Below, piece by piece: positions 55,851 through 64,000 of a stretch of 64,000 nucleotides of DNA. The DNA is from Crocosphaera sp. (GTDB lineage Bacteria > Cyanobacteriota > Cyanobacteriia > Cyanobacteriales > Microcystaceae), in NCBI RefSeq assembly GCF_030064895.1, contig NZ_JASJEB010000009.1:21818-85817 (forward strand), read 5' to 3'. A program made the translations under genes and the position numbers. Below the pieces are notes generated by a model. It worked only from the letters and a program-made list of their open reading frames with translations, had not been told where the DNA came from and searched no databases. Within the stretch, counting starts at the first letter, position 1, and each line of letters opens with the position of its first letter.

Positions 55851-56536
55851 ATAAAAAAACGAGGTGTAACAAAAGCTTGCCGATTATGTTGACGAATAAT
55901 CTTTTCTCCGATTTTAAAGTGAGCTTGTTGAATATGCTCATTGTAATCAACCCAACGGAAATTTTGCAGAGGATTATATCGCCATTTTCGTTCTTTTTGA
56001 GTAATATTACAAAACAAATCTGCTTTATGAATAGATATCAAAATATGCTGTACATTGGGTGCATTTTTGCGCAGGAAACTTAGCTTTTCCCCTAGTTGGT
56101 TCTGCCACTGTAAAGAGGTAGGCTGCTGATCCAGTTCATTGCCTAGTCCTCCATCGAGTTGATCGGGGTTGATCATATTGCGAGAGGGTGGCATCAATAA
56201 AAAAACAGCTTTACTATCACGGACTGAATTTTTGATATCTTGCCATTGTGCAGGGTTGTCCTGTCGCCAAATAGGGTTTGACCATGCTTCACCAGGTGTA
56301 TCAATCCAATTAGTTTGGAATTCTCGCCATCCTGTACTCAAATTGACGGAAATTGAGAGAGTTTCTTCTTCTACTTTAGATGTCCCTGCGATCATCCCTG
56401 TGGTAATATTAGACTTTTTCATAATAATGCTCTGGGGATCTGGTTCTGTAATCACCAAATTCTCCGTTCCCTCCGCAAGGGCAACAACCATATTGGTTTT
56501 TCCTACTAGGCGATCGCCGATAACAATAACACTCAT
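55778..56536 (-). CDS. P-loop GTPase-like protein 3, C terminus replaced by a mobile element
   Basis: 252 residues. G1 GDRLVGKT (residues 7-14), a conserved Thr in switch I, G3 DTPGE, G4 HKAD (canonical Asp kept), so a small Ras-like GTPase. Residues 230-252 (IAVAKAIRTFFCSLFPVPCS and LKI) come from the 107-bp element. The original end, rebuilt by removing 105 bases, is ITSTQSPILLELPWIYLGAY-LAND and also 252 residues long; this Leu/Pro/Trp-rich end is in the place of the C-terminal signature of GTPases 1, 2 and 4. Function after the change is uncertain. Confidence 0.75.
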   Translation of the reverse strand: MSVIVIGDRLVGKTNMVVALAEGTENLVITEPDPQSIIMKKSNITTGMIAGTSKVEEETLSISVNLSTGWREFQTNWIDTPGEAWSNPIWRQDNPAQWQDIKNSVRDSKAVFLLMPPSRNMINPDQLDGGLGNELDQQPTSLQWQNQLGEKLSFLRKNAPNVQHILISIHKADLFCNITQKERKWRYNPLQNFRWVDYNEHIQQAHFKIGEKIIRQHNRQAFVTPRFFIIAVAKAIRTFFCSLFPVPCSLKI

Positions 56537-56960
56537 AAAATCGAAACAATATTTACCTGTAATATAGCAACTCTAAAAGAAATTCGGGAACAATATTTAA
56601 GGTTAGGGAAAAAACTACTAATTTTTAAGATTTACTTTATCATTTTAACCATAATAGCAATTTCTTAAAGTTTGGTTACACTCACATATTGCACCTTCGA
56701 TAACACTAGCTAGTTTAGAGAGGGAACAGGGAACAGGCAACGGGGAACAGGATTTATTTTGACTGTAACTGCTTGAGAATTGATGAAAGTTTATTTTGTT
56801 GTTGAATTCTCGTGTATTGGTGCAATATATCAGTTATACATCTCCGTAGAGGTCAACGGCCGTTGACCCCTACACGATCAATATCTGTATTCTAAGTTGG
56901 TTAAAATACTCTAATAATAACGCTCATAATCGTGAAAAATAGATCATTAATTATTATAAA
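56537..56960. other. Gap with heptamers and a palindrome
   Basis: 424 bases. GGGAACAGGGAACAGGCAAC units lie near 56720-56750. GTAGAGGTCAACGG and its inverse CCGTTGACCCCTAC form a near-perfect palindrome at 56847-56873, a relative of 31593 and 34166. No gene was found. Confidence 0.6.
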
Positions 56961-57902
56961 TTAAAGCTCATCGATTCGTTCATCTCTTTCACCTGTTAAT
57001 AACCAATAAATAGGAGCGACTAAACCAAATGGTTGCCATTCTTCAGGATTTCTCAGCGTTCCCCATTTTGCACCCCCCCTTGGATTTGGATCATTCTTAC
57101 AATTAGGTTTCCTTAATTCCCCTTCTTCAATTATCCCAAAACCAGAACAAGCAAAATATTCTACGGAACAATTCCACTTAGTTTTCCATTGATTCATTGC
57201 TGTTTGAAGATGATAAAATTTAAGTTCTACAAAGTTATTTAAGTTATCAAGGTACAAGTAAACATTTGATTGTTCAAATTTATAAAAGCCAATAGCAATT
57301 CGATAGTTAGATTGATTTTTATTTTGATTATTCTCTTGTAATTTTTTATTAAGGCTATTCTCTAAAAAAGTAATTTGTTCAGCGTATTGTTTATCCCGAT
57401 TTGAGGATAAAGCATCGAAAAGAATAAAAATTTGAGTAAAATCCGTTAAATCTGAAACGCATTGATAATACAGTTTTTGGTAATAGCTGTCTAACAATAT
57501 CTCTGCTAAATTAGAATCCCTGGGAAATAAAGGTAAACTTCCAGAAAATTCTTTGAAATCAAATTGAAGATTAATTTGTTTAGATAAAATAGAAAATAAG
57601 GTTATTATCGGCACTTCAAATCGCAAACTAAAATCATAATGTGGTAACTCGGAAATATCTTCATAAATGTTTGTTCCAGCCAACTTACCTCCCTTCATTA
57701 CGATATCTGTCCACCTTCTTGATAATTTTTCTGAGTAATCATCCTGTGGATTAATTTCTTTCAAAATGGGACTTTTATTTTTAGCCATATTTAAAGCAGA
57801 TAGGGCTGCCAAAAATGTGGTTTTTCCTGAGCAAATAGGACCAATCAAAATGATATCGCCTTCATAGTCTAAGGATTCTGTGATTTTTCTTTTAAAAAAC
57901 AT
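56961..57902 (-). CDS. P-loop GTPase-like protein 4 of the cluster
   Basis: 313 residues. G1 GPICSGKT, a degenerate G3 region (FKEFSGSLPLF, where DxxG would be), G4-like YKFEQS, G5-like CSGFG, and the C-terminal signature WQPFGLVAPIYWLLTGERDE. It keeps the fold of proteins 1 and 2, but loss of the DxxG aspartate suggests it may bind without normal hydrolysis. It lies upstream of GTPase 3 with 424 bases between. Confidence 0.75.
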   Translation of the reverse strand: MFFKRKITESLDYEGDIILIGPICSGKTTFLAALSALNMAKNKSPILKEINPQDDYSEKLSRRWTDIVMKGGKLAGTNIYEDISELPHYDFSLRFEVPIITLFSILSKQINLQFDFKEFSGSLPLFPRDSNLAEILLDSYYQKLYYQCVSDLTDFTQIFILFDALSSNRDKQYAEQITFLENSLNKKLQENNQNKNQSNYRIAIGFYKFEQSNVYLYLDNLNNFVELKFYHLQTAMNQWKTKWNCSVEYFACSGFGIIEEGELRKPNCKNDPNPRGGAKWGTLRNPEEWQPFGLVAPIYWLLTGERDERIDEL

Positions 57903-58388
57903 TCTTTTTATAAACTGTTAATTAGATTAATTTTAAGACATATACTGATATCTTGCATCTTGGAAAAATTAGGTATTAGAGAGGGCACAGGTAACAGGTA
58001 ACAAGATTTATTTTGACTGTCACTGATTGAAAATTGACTTTATTTGTTTTCTTCTTGAATTTTTATCTACTGGTGAAAGATGTGAGTATAACAATCAGGT
58101 TGCAGTTGTGAGAAAATCAGAAGGAGGATTTAACAATCTTATAGTTGTTTCAAATAAGTTTTAGACAAAGTAGTGTAAGCATCCTGCTCAATATATTATA
58201 CCAATTTCAAAAAGTAGGGGTTAACGGCCGTTAACCCCTACAACATAAACTTATGTAGTCCAAGTTAATGAAAATGGTATTAACAATAAAGGAGATCGGT
58301 TTTGTCTCATTTTTATTGAAATTAACTATATTTTTCATAAATAATATATAACTAATTGCTATAGTTTATTAACCTTTGAAATCCTCTA
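57903..58388. other. Gap with heptamers and an ATACCA-ended element
   Basis: 486 bases. GGGCACAGGTAACAGGTAAC heptamer relics near 57980 and an ATACCA element at 58198-58280. Near 58303 there is TTTTGTCTCATTTTT, a part-match to the inverse of the pebA/cpeB element, judged chance. No gene was found. Confidence 0.55.
58198..58280. mobile_element. ATACCA-ended element with central palindrome
   Basis: ATACCAATTTCA at the left and TGAAAATGGTAT at the right are inverted. Between them is a palindrome GTAGGGGTTAACGG with its exact inverse (58214-58241). Same family as 31553-31654. Confidence 0.7.
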
Positions 58389-58952
58389 TTACTTAATAGG
58401 AAAACCCGTATAAGTTACCTGATTTTCCTTAATAATCCACTCTTGACGGGGAATTTCTTCCAACTCCTCTGGTTGAATACGTCCCGACAAAAAATGTAAT
58501 TGCTGATTACTTGACCCCCTTAAAATATGATCTCCTGCTAACTCTTCCCTAAATAAACCATCTATTAATAAATCCACAGACTCTAATAAATCCATCGCAC
58601 CTTGAATTTTGCCATTTTGTAGTTGCGCTAAACTATAACCACTCCAACAGACAACGGTTTTTCCCTCTGATTGTACCCGTTTTGCTAATTCAGCTAAGGC
58701 CACCGCTTGCGCAAAGGGTTCTCCTCCCGAAAAAGAAATACCAGATAAATTAGGTATTTTTTGAAATAATTGCCACACTTTATCAACTGTGACAATTTGA
58801 TTCATTTTAAAGTCTAAATAATCGGGATTTTGACAATTTACACAACGAAAAGGACATCCTTGCAACCAAATTACCATGCGCATTCCTGGTCCATTTGCAT
58901 ACGAACGAGGCAGCCAAGAGGCGATATTAAGTAAAGGAGAATCTATTATCAT
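58389..58952 (-). CDS. Radical SAM activating-enzyme-like protein
   Basis: 187 residues. MRMVIWLQGCPFRCVNCQNP gives the C-x3-C-x2-C iron-sulfur ligand set of radical SAM proteins, followed by LSGISFSGGEPFAQAVALAE (the GGE motif) and VDLLIDGLFREELAG. The short length with no extra domain fits NrdG/PflA-like activating enzymes. No ribonucleotide reductase or pyruvate formate-lyase partner is nearby. It sits at the upstream end of the NTPase cluster, so the partner could be a cluster protein. NrdG itself is an alternative. Confidence 0.75.
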   Translation of the reverse strand: MIIDSPLLNIASWLPRSYANGPGMRMVIWLQGCPFRCVNCQNPDYLDFKMNQIVTVDKVWQLFQKIPNLSGISFSGGEPFAQAVALAELAKRVQSEGKTVVCWSGYSLAQLQNGKIQGAMDLLESVDLLIDGLFREELAGDHILRGSSNQQLHFLSGRIQPEELEEIPRQEWIIKENQVTYTGFPIK

Positions 58953-59116
58953 TATTAATATCCTTGTTGTTGTTTTCCTCTATTTTTTTGTTACCTAAAG
59001 TTTGATATTCTGCTTGAATTTGTGGCACTCTAGATTTGATTTTTTGTATTTTTTTAACCATATACTGCTCGGTAATTGTATTATTTTTAGCAACATATTT
59101 TTGCGATTTTTATTGA

Positions 59117-60169
59117 TTAATAAGTTTGACCTTGGCGACGATTTTGAGATTTTTTTCTGGAAGAAAATCCAGCATCATTTTTATTCTTATTTGTCTGGGA
59201 CTCAGAAGGGTTTTGAATCGTTTCGGATTCACTATTGACTGTATGAATTTGTCTCCATTCTTTAGGAACAGGTTGACCATCCAAAGTTGTCCATTCTAAC
59301 TGATAACCTTGTTTTTGAAAAATAGCTAAAACATCTTGGGTTCTAGCAGCACAAGAAGGGGTTTCTTCAGGGGGACCAAATAAATCTAATTGTTCCCCAC
59401 TAAATTGTACTCGCATTTGGGTATTAACCCCTTCATGGGTTTCTACTTCTAAGACAATATTTCCATCATCAATGCCCAAAATTTGAGGTTGTTCATAACC
59501 TACTTCTTGCCAAGATTGTACTAAATGATCAGCCATTTCTTGGACTTGCTCAGCTTGTTCTTCTAACTCATTAAGCTGTTGATGAAACTCAAGAATATTA
59601 CTCTCATTCAATTCTTTCCAGTTATTCTTCATTTGTTCAAGATTATGCTGTAATTGACTAATGCAAGTATCAGGAAGACGCTCTATAACATTGTCCAGTC
59701 TATCTTGACAATATTGAATTTGCTCTAACCATTCGTTCTGTAAATATTGAATTGCTTGTATCCGAAAATTATCTAAGGTTCTCAAATTATCCTCAGCTTT
59801 TTCAGGTTGTTTTTCATTAATTGCTTTTTGAACATCTTGAAAAAGCTTTGTAACTGTCTCCTGTTCAAGAACATTTTGCTCTACTAAAGACTGGTATTCT
59901 GCCTGAATTTTAGGCAATCTAGTCTTTAATTGCATTATTTTGCGTTCCGAATTCTGATCGATATCATTTTGCTGTTGTTGTAGGACTTTTATTGGATTGT
60001 TCGGAGATGAAATAGGAGATGGCTTAATTTGAGAAGAATTCGCTCGTATTCTCGCTCTTACTTCAGCAATTTTTTTTATAATTGCTTCTTCTCTTTTTTT
60101 TGATGCTTCTAATCGTTGGCGAATCCGCTCTTGTAACGGTTCAATGGAATAGCTTTTTTTTCCACTCAT
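59117..60169 (-). CDS. Coiled-coil protein at the head of the cluster
   Basis: 350 residues. Most of residues 10-210 is predicted coiled coil (RIRQRLEASKKREEAIIKKI, ARIRANSSQIKPSPISSPNN, EQVQEMADHLVQSWQEVG). The C-terminal 100 residues hold a small beta domain (IVLEVETHEGVNTQMRVQFS, LEWTTLDGQPVPKEWRQI) with a DUF1257-like feel, then a disordered basic tail. No family was firmly recognised. It is the first gene of the minus-strand run and is 164 bases before the radical SAM gene. Confidence 0.6.
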   Translation of the reverse strand: MSGKKSYSIEPLQERIRQRLEASKKREEAIIKKIAEVRARIRANSSQIKPSPISSPNNPIKVLQQQQNDIDQNSERKIMQLKTRLPKIQAEYQSLVEQNVLEQETVTKLFQDVQKAINEKQPEKAEDNLRTLDNFRIQAIQYLQNEWLEQIQYCQDRLDNVIERLPDTCISQLQHNLEQMKNNWKELNESNILEFHQQLNELEEQAEQVQEMADHLVQSWQEVGYEQPQILGIDDGNIVLEVETHEGVNTQMRVQFSGEQLDLFGPPEETPSCAARTQDVLAIFQKQGYQLEWTTLDGQPVPKEWRQIHTVNSESETIQNPSESQTNKNKNDAGFSSRKKSQNRRQGQTY

Positions 60170-60454
60170 GAGATATTTAGTATGTGTGATATTTTGAGTT
60201 TATCGTAGATATATGGTACTGCATCCATTAATCAGAACGTGCTACCTTTAGCTCGTCTTAACAGTTTATCAACTTCCCTTTTTATATTTGCGATTTTGTT
60301 AGCAAATTTATTTAATTTTCTTGATTATTGATTTATTTTATTCCATTTCTGAAATATAATTACTGATTGCTATATGTTAGGTAAATATGAATTTTAATAA
60401 AAATAGAGGTCAATAATTGACCTCTAGAAAAACCAAAATTTTTATAGTTTTCTC

Positions 60455-61348
60455 TCAAGAAGTCGATTTTTCGTTATGACCATGAAAGCGAATTCCTAAA
60501 AACACATCATACAGAAAACTCCAGAGATTTTTTCCTTGTAGTAAACCTAAAGATTGATCACATCCTTTCGCATCTAATAAAGGTTTCGTAGCATGATAAG
60601 CTGGCTTATATTTATACCAAGGAATAGACGGCCAGAGATGATGGATTAAATGATAGTTTTGTCCAAAAATTAAGACATTAAGAATAGCACTAGGATAAAC
60701 CCTCGCATTTTTCCAGCGATCGCGTTCTTGAAAAGGCCGATGGGGTAAATAGTCAAAGAATAATCCTAAAGCAACTCCTACTACCAAAGCAGGAACAAAC
60801 CAGAAATTCATGACAAAACCAATAAACCCGTAATGAATACCCAAAAAAACGACAGTAAATAGGAATAAACGACTCAAAAACCATTCTAAGAGTTCGTATT
60901 TTTTCCACAAACGACGCTTAAAAAAGAAAATTTCGTGATAAAAAAAGCGTGCTGCTATCATCCATAACGGCCCACCAGTGGAAACAAAATGATCAGGATC
61001 ATTATCGGGATCGTTGACGTGAGCGTGATGTTGTAAATGTACCCGTGTAAATACTGGGAAAGCAAAGCCTAACATCAACGCACTTCCATGGCCTAAAATA
61101 GCATTAATGATGCGATTGCTGTGAGCAGCGTTATGAGAAGCATCATGGATCACTGTACCTGAGATATGTAGAGCAAGAACACTACAGAAAAAACAGATCC
61201 AGTCAGGCCACTGCCATAACCAATAACCACTGATTGAACAACCAATAAGGGATAAAGCGGTAAAAAACATTACCACGTTGGGATTTAACCCTCCTGGGGG
61301 TTTAAGATACTCTCTAGGTACTCTTGGCAGCGTCTGTGCCGACTGCAT
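60455..61348 (-). CDS. crtR: Beta-carotene hydroxylase CrtR-type desaturase-fold protein
   Basis: 297 residues from ATG 61348 with AAGGAG 11 bases upstream; an in-frame ATG at 61375 is weaker. Histidine boxes HDASHNAAH, HLQHHAHVNDPDNDPDH and HLIHHLWP bind the di-iron centre of the fatty-acid-desaturase superfamily. Four to five membrane helices surround them. YLKPPGGLNPNVVMFFTALS matches CrtR of cyanobacteria, which makes zeaxanthin from beta-carotene; a beta-carotene ketolase is a less likely alternative. The N-terminal peptide EYLKPPGG argues for CrtR. Confidence 0.85.
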   Translation of the reverse strand: MQSAQTLPRVPREYLKPPGGLNPNVVMFFTALSLIGCSISGYWLWQWPDWICFFCSVLALHISGTVIHDASHNAAHSNRIINAILGHGSALMLGFAFPVFTRVHLQHHAHVNDPDNDPDHFVSTGGPLWMIAARFFYHEIFFFKRRLWKKYELLEWFLSRLFLFTVVFLGIHYGFIGFVMNFWFVPALVVGVALGLFFDYLPHRPFQERDRWKNARVYPSAILNVLIFGQNYHLIHHLWPSIPWYKYKPAYHATKPLLDAKGCDQSLGLLQGKNLWSFLYDVFLGIRFHGHNEKSTS

Positions 61349-61385
61349 GGCTGTTTCTTGCTCCTTGATAAACATTACTTTTTAA

Positions 61386-61407
61386 ACCCTGCCGTTAACG
61401 GCAGGGT
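61386..61407. promoter_or_regulatory. Palindrome upstream of crtR
   Basis: ACCCTGCCGTT followed by its exact inverse (22 bases), 37 bases before the crtR start on the minus strand. The position in the leader or promoter could make it an operator, or it could be one of the palindromes dispersed in this genome. Confidence 0.45.
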
Positions 61408-61606
61408 CTAGTCTCTGACCAGTCTACACGATAACCGACTGTTCAGTAAAGATTTGTAACATTATCTCATCTTATGTAAAAATAGGAGTTAGATTACAAA
61501 CACTCAAGGTTAAAGTGTAGTTTATGGGTTTGTCCATGAAACACAACAGGTTAAAGATAGTTTCTCTGAACTTCTTAATTAACCTTTAAGGAGGGGTATT
61601 ATTAAT

Positions 61607-62062
61607 ATGGGTCAAGTGTGGCGATATATTAAAACTGTAATGGGGATTATTTTTCGTCATCCCATTACTGGTGCTACGGTTATTCCAGTGCTTCCTGATG
61701 GGCGTATTGTTTTGATTCAAAGAAAGGATACGGGACAATGGGGACTCCCAGGAGGTATTGTTGACTGGGGAGAAGATGTTCTCACTACAGCGGAGCGAGA
61801 GTTAAAGGAAGAAACTGGGTTAGAGTTGTTAAATATTCGGCGTTTAGTCGGGGTTTATTCCTCTATGGATCGTGACCCGAGAATTCACTCAATTTCTATT
61901 TTAATGGAAGCAGAAGTTAGAGGAGAGTTTTTGATCGAAGATACTTTAGAAGTGATAGGAATTAAAGCATTTATGCCGGATGATTTACCATTGGGAAACC
62001 TTTGTCACGATCACGATCGCCAGTTAAATGATTATTTACAGGGGTTAACAGTATTAGCTTGA
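61607..62062 (+). CDS. Nudix hydrolase
   Basis: 151 residues. The Nudix box reads GGIVDWGEDVLTTAERELKE then ETGL, fitting G-x5-E-x7-R-E-U-x-E-E-x-G-U, with all metal-binding Glu present. Nudix enzymes hydrolyse nucleoside diphosphates linked to another moiety; the substrate is not predictable here. AAGGAGG is 11 bases upstream of ATG 61607. It is convergent with the glutathione reductase gene. Confidence 0.9.
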   Translation: MGQVWRYIKTVMGIIFRHPITGATVIPVLPDGRIVLIQRKDTGQWGLPGGIVDWGEDVLTTAERELKEETGLELLNIRRLVGVYSSMDRDPRIHSISILMEAEVRGEFLIEDTLEVIGIKAFMPDDLPLGNLCHDHDRQLNDYLQGLTVLA

Positions 62063-62133
62063 AAAGTTGAAGGAGGAGTGCCAGTTTCTTTAAAAAAAAT
62101 CTTCTGCCTCCTGCCTTTCAACTCCTGCCTTTT

Positions 62134-63486
62134 TTAACGCATAGTTACGAACTCTTCTGCTGAGGTGGGATGAATACCAACGGTTGCATCAAAGTCAGAT
62201 TTTTTGGCTCCCATTTTCACAGCGATCGCCATTCCTTGAATGATTTCGGCTGCATAGTCACCTACCATGTGGGCCCCTAAGACTTTTTCTGTTTCTTGAT
62301 GAACGATCAATTTCATTAGGGTTTTTTCTTGTTTTCCTGGTAAAACGTAGTACATGGGACGGAATTTACTACGATAGACTTTAATTGCATCTTCTCCGTA
62401 CTGTTGTTTGGCTTCTTTTTCTGTTAACCCGACGGTAGCTGCTTCGGGGGTAGTAAAGACGGCAGAAGGAACGTTTTCGTAGCTCATAATACGAGATTTT
62501 CCTCCAAAATGGGTATCAGCAAAGGCACGTCCTTCATTGATAGCTACAGGAGTTAAATTAATGCGATCGGTACAGTCTCCCACTGCATAGATGTTATCTT
62601 GAGCAGTGCAACTATATTGATCAACAGCGATCGCCCCATTGTTAACTTCAACACCAGTATTTTCTAGTCCTAAATTATCTAAACTGGGTTTACGACCGGT
62701 GGCTGCTAGACCAATAGTATCAGCGAGAACCATCTCATTATTTTGATCCCCTTCAACGGCAATTTTTAGACCTTCGGAGGTTTTTTCGATGGAGGTAATG
62801 GTAGAATTTTTAAGGATTTGGATACCATGATCTTCCATAGATTCTTGAATGGTACTACGGATATCTTCATCAAAACCTCGGAGAATTTTATCCCGACGAA
62901 TAATTTGAATTACATCCGATCCTAAACCACGCAAAATACAGGCAAATTCTACCCCAATATAGCCACCTCCCCAAATTACCATTCGTTTTGGTTGTTCGGC
63001 AAGGGTAAACATTTGGTCAGAAATAATAGTATGTTCGATTCCTGGAATGTCTGGTCTAACGGGATGTCCACCTACTGCAATTAAGATTTTATCGGCGGTA
63101 ATTTTGCTATTTCCTACTTCTATGGTGTGGGGGTCAAGTAGTTTTGCATAGTCCCGATAAAGTTTGACTTTGGAGTTATCTAACATCCGTAGATAAATAC
63201 CATTAAGACGTTGAGTTTCTTCGTTAACTGCGGTGATCATTTTTGACCAGTCTAAGGTACTTTTAACAGGACTCCAACCGTACCCTTGTGACTCTTGAAA
63301 CTGTGCGGAAAAATGGGAGGTATACACCATCAATTTTTTGGGAACACATCCGACATTAACGCAGGTTCCTCCTAAGCGACTATATTCTGCTAGGCCGACT
63401 TTTGCACCGTATTCCGCGGCCCGTCTAGCGGTTGCAATACCACCTGAACCTCCGCCAATGACAAACAGATCGAAATCATAACTCAT
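62134..63486 (-). CDS. gor: Glutathione-disulfide reductase
   Basis: 450 residues. Reduces glutathione disulfide with NAD(P)H. FAD-binding GGGSGGIATARRAAEYGAKV, redox disulfide GGTCVNVGCVPKKLM (Cys42 and Cys47), a second dinucleotide fold WGGGYIGVEFACILRGLGSD, and the C-terminal active-site His-Glu in GIHPTSAEEFV. The cyanobacterial glutathione reductases of this type have unusual residues in the nucleotide site. Presence of HPTSAEEF argues for glutathione over mercuric or lipoamide substrates. Confidence 0.9.
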   Translation of the reverse strand: MSYDFDLFVIGGGSGGIATARRAAEYGAKVGLAEYSRLGGTCVNVGCVPKKLMVYTSHFSAQFQESQGYGWSPVKSTLDWSKMITAVNEETQRLNGIYLRMLDNSKVKLYRDYAKLLDPHTIEVGNSKITADKILIAVGGHPVRPDIPGIEHTIISDQMFTLAEQPKRMVIWGGGYIGVEFACILRGLGSDVIQIIRRDKILRGFDEDIRSTIQESMEDHGIQILKNSTITSIEKTSEGLKIAVEGDQNNEMVLADTIGLAATGRKPSLDNLGLENTGVEVNNGAIAVDQYSCTAQDNIYAVGDCTDRINLTPVAINEGRAFADTHFGGKSRIMSYENVPSAVFTTPEAATVGLTEKEAKQQYGEDAIKVYRSKFRPMYYVLPGKQEKTLMKLIVHQETEKVLGAHMVGDYAAEIIQGMAIAVKMGAKKSDFDATVGIHPTSAEEFVTMR

Positions 63487-64000
63487 AATAATACAAATCT
63501 CCTAAGTTTTCTGTCTTTTTTTACAGCACTAGCCATGATGGTGTTTTATGTTAATGATATTCCTCGTTTCCTCGGAATGACAATTAAACAGACAAAAAAT
63601 ATCCTCACTAATTTTTGTACTGCTATGCTTGGGCTTTGTGTCGTCTATTTCTACATTTTATCGCTTCTTGGCATACTTGTTAATGCTATTGATAATGAAA
63701 CGATGGTTGACTGAACTTCTTTCTCTTGAAGTAATACATAGAAAGTAAACAAAAAAAATTAGAAAATACTCTGATTCTAGAAACAGAATATAGTGAAGAA
63801 GAAGTAGCAATGGCTTTAGCTAGTTTAGGAACATAAACAGTCCCGTGTTATAAAATTTTTCAGTGGGTTATTTCATTTTAACCGAATGTCGGGCAGAATT
63901 CCCTAACGTTCCATAACTTAGGGATGAATGCCCGACCAACATATAAAACTGCGAAGCATCCTTATTTCTTAGTTTCTAACCCTCCTGACTGGTTTTTGAT
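63487..64000. other. Repeat-rich end of the window
   Basis: 514 bases. A TATAGCA-family fragment (inverse of TAGCAGTACAAAAATTAG with GTCATTCCGAGG) lies at about 63570-63630. A possible gene tail, ETEYSEEEVAMALASLGT, ends with TAA near 63835 but has no start in frame and may be a relic. A hairpin repeat copy is at 63878-63962. The right edge is cut by the window. Confidence 0.5.
63878..63962. repeat. Hairpin repeat (GTCGGGCA...TGCCCGAC), copy B
   Basis: Same stems as 16601-16683: GTCGGGCA with TGCCCGAC, and TTCCCTAA with TTAGGGATGAA; the loop differs (CGTTCCATAAC here). It ends in ACCAACATATAAAACTGCG. Conserved stems with changed loop imply selection on structure, or independent IS ends. Confidence 0.6.

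Noticed and set aside
58300..58320. Third copy of the pebA/cpeB element on the minus strand
   Set aside because: Only AAATGAGACA is matched; the TGTGACTTTCT half and the spacing are absent, and it lies after a gene end.

Overview
The window reads as chromosome of a phycoerythrin-containing, probably unicellular cyanobacterium of the Crocosphaera/Cyanothece type. The support is a complete phycoerythrin gene set (cpeBA, cpeC, cpeD, cpeS, cpeT, cpeR, cpeY, cpeZ, cpeF, pebA, pebB), a ferredoxin-type glutamate synthase, a CrtR-type carotene hydroxylase, low GC, frequent GCGATCGC (HIP1) octamers, heptanucleotide tandem repeats and many small TATAGCA-ended elements. The genus is an inference.

Layout. 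0-10.9 kb: accessory and housekeeping genes around glsF (2.4-7.1 kb), with a decayed defence/toxin neighbourhood: a DUF262 + HEPN pair, a RelE-like toxin cut short beside its antitoxin, and a HigB toxin with one in-frame stop upstream of an intact HigA. 10.9-19 kb: ilvB, two exported or lipid-anchored proteins, a glycosyltransferase, a TnpB (IS200/IS605-type) element, a DUF2839 protein and an ACP phosphodiesterase-like gene. 19.3-24.7 kb: an RTX-type 5'-nucleotidase that seems to have lost its nuclease domain, a PEP-CTERM protein and a flavoprotein.

24.8-40.7 kb is a phycoerythrin island: bilin synthesis (pebA, pebB), rod linkers (cpcL-like, cpeC, cpeD), bilin lyases (two CpeS-type, CpeT, CpeF, CpeY, CpeZ), the activator cpeR, a phycobiliprotein-like globin, and cpeB-cpeA. 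A 39-base element with fixed internal spacing lies upstream of both pebA and cpeB and is a candidate CpeR-response site. A pentein-fold (guanidino-modifying) enzyme of unknown role sits directly beside cpeB.

40.7-60.2 kb is the most unusual part. All its genes lie on the minus strand: a Ycf46-like AAA+ ATPase, a Pro-rich protein, an exported vWA protein, a membrane FHA-like protein, three large paralogues (two with a transmembrane helix and a C-terminal peptidoglycan-binding domain), four P-loop GTPases of which three share an odd G4 motif and a C-terminal signature, a radical-SAM activase-like protein and a coiled-coil protein. I read this as one envelope-linked NTPase system, possibly of the vWA/AAA+/GTPase conflict type, but its function is not established.

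60.4-64 kb: crtR, a Nudix hydrolase and glutathione reductase, then a repeat-rich end. Throughout, 0.1-kb elements with TATAGCA ends and TA target duplications have inserted. Two identical copies changed proteins: one adds exactly 35 codons to the HEPN gene, the other replaced the last 23 residues of a GTPase, whose original end can be rebuilt from the sequence. No rRNA, tRNA or CRISPR array was seen.
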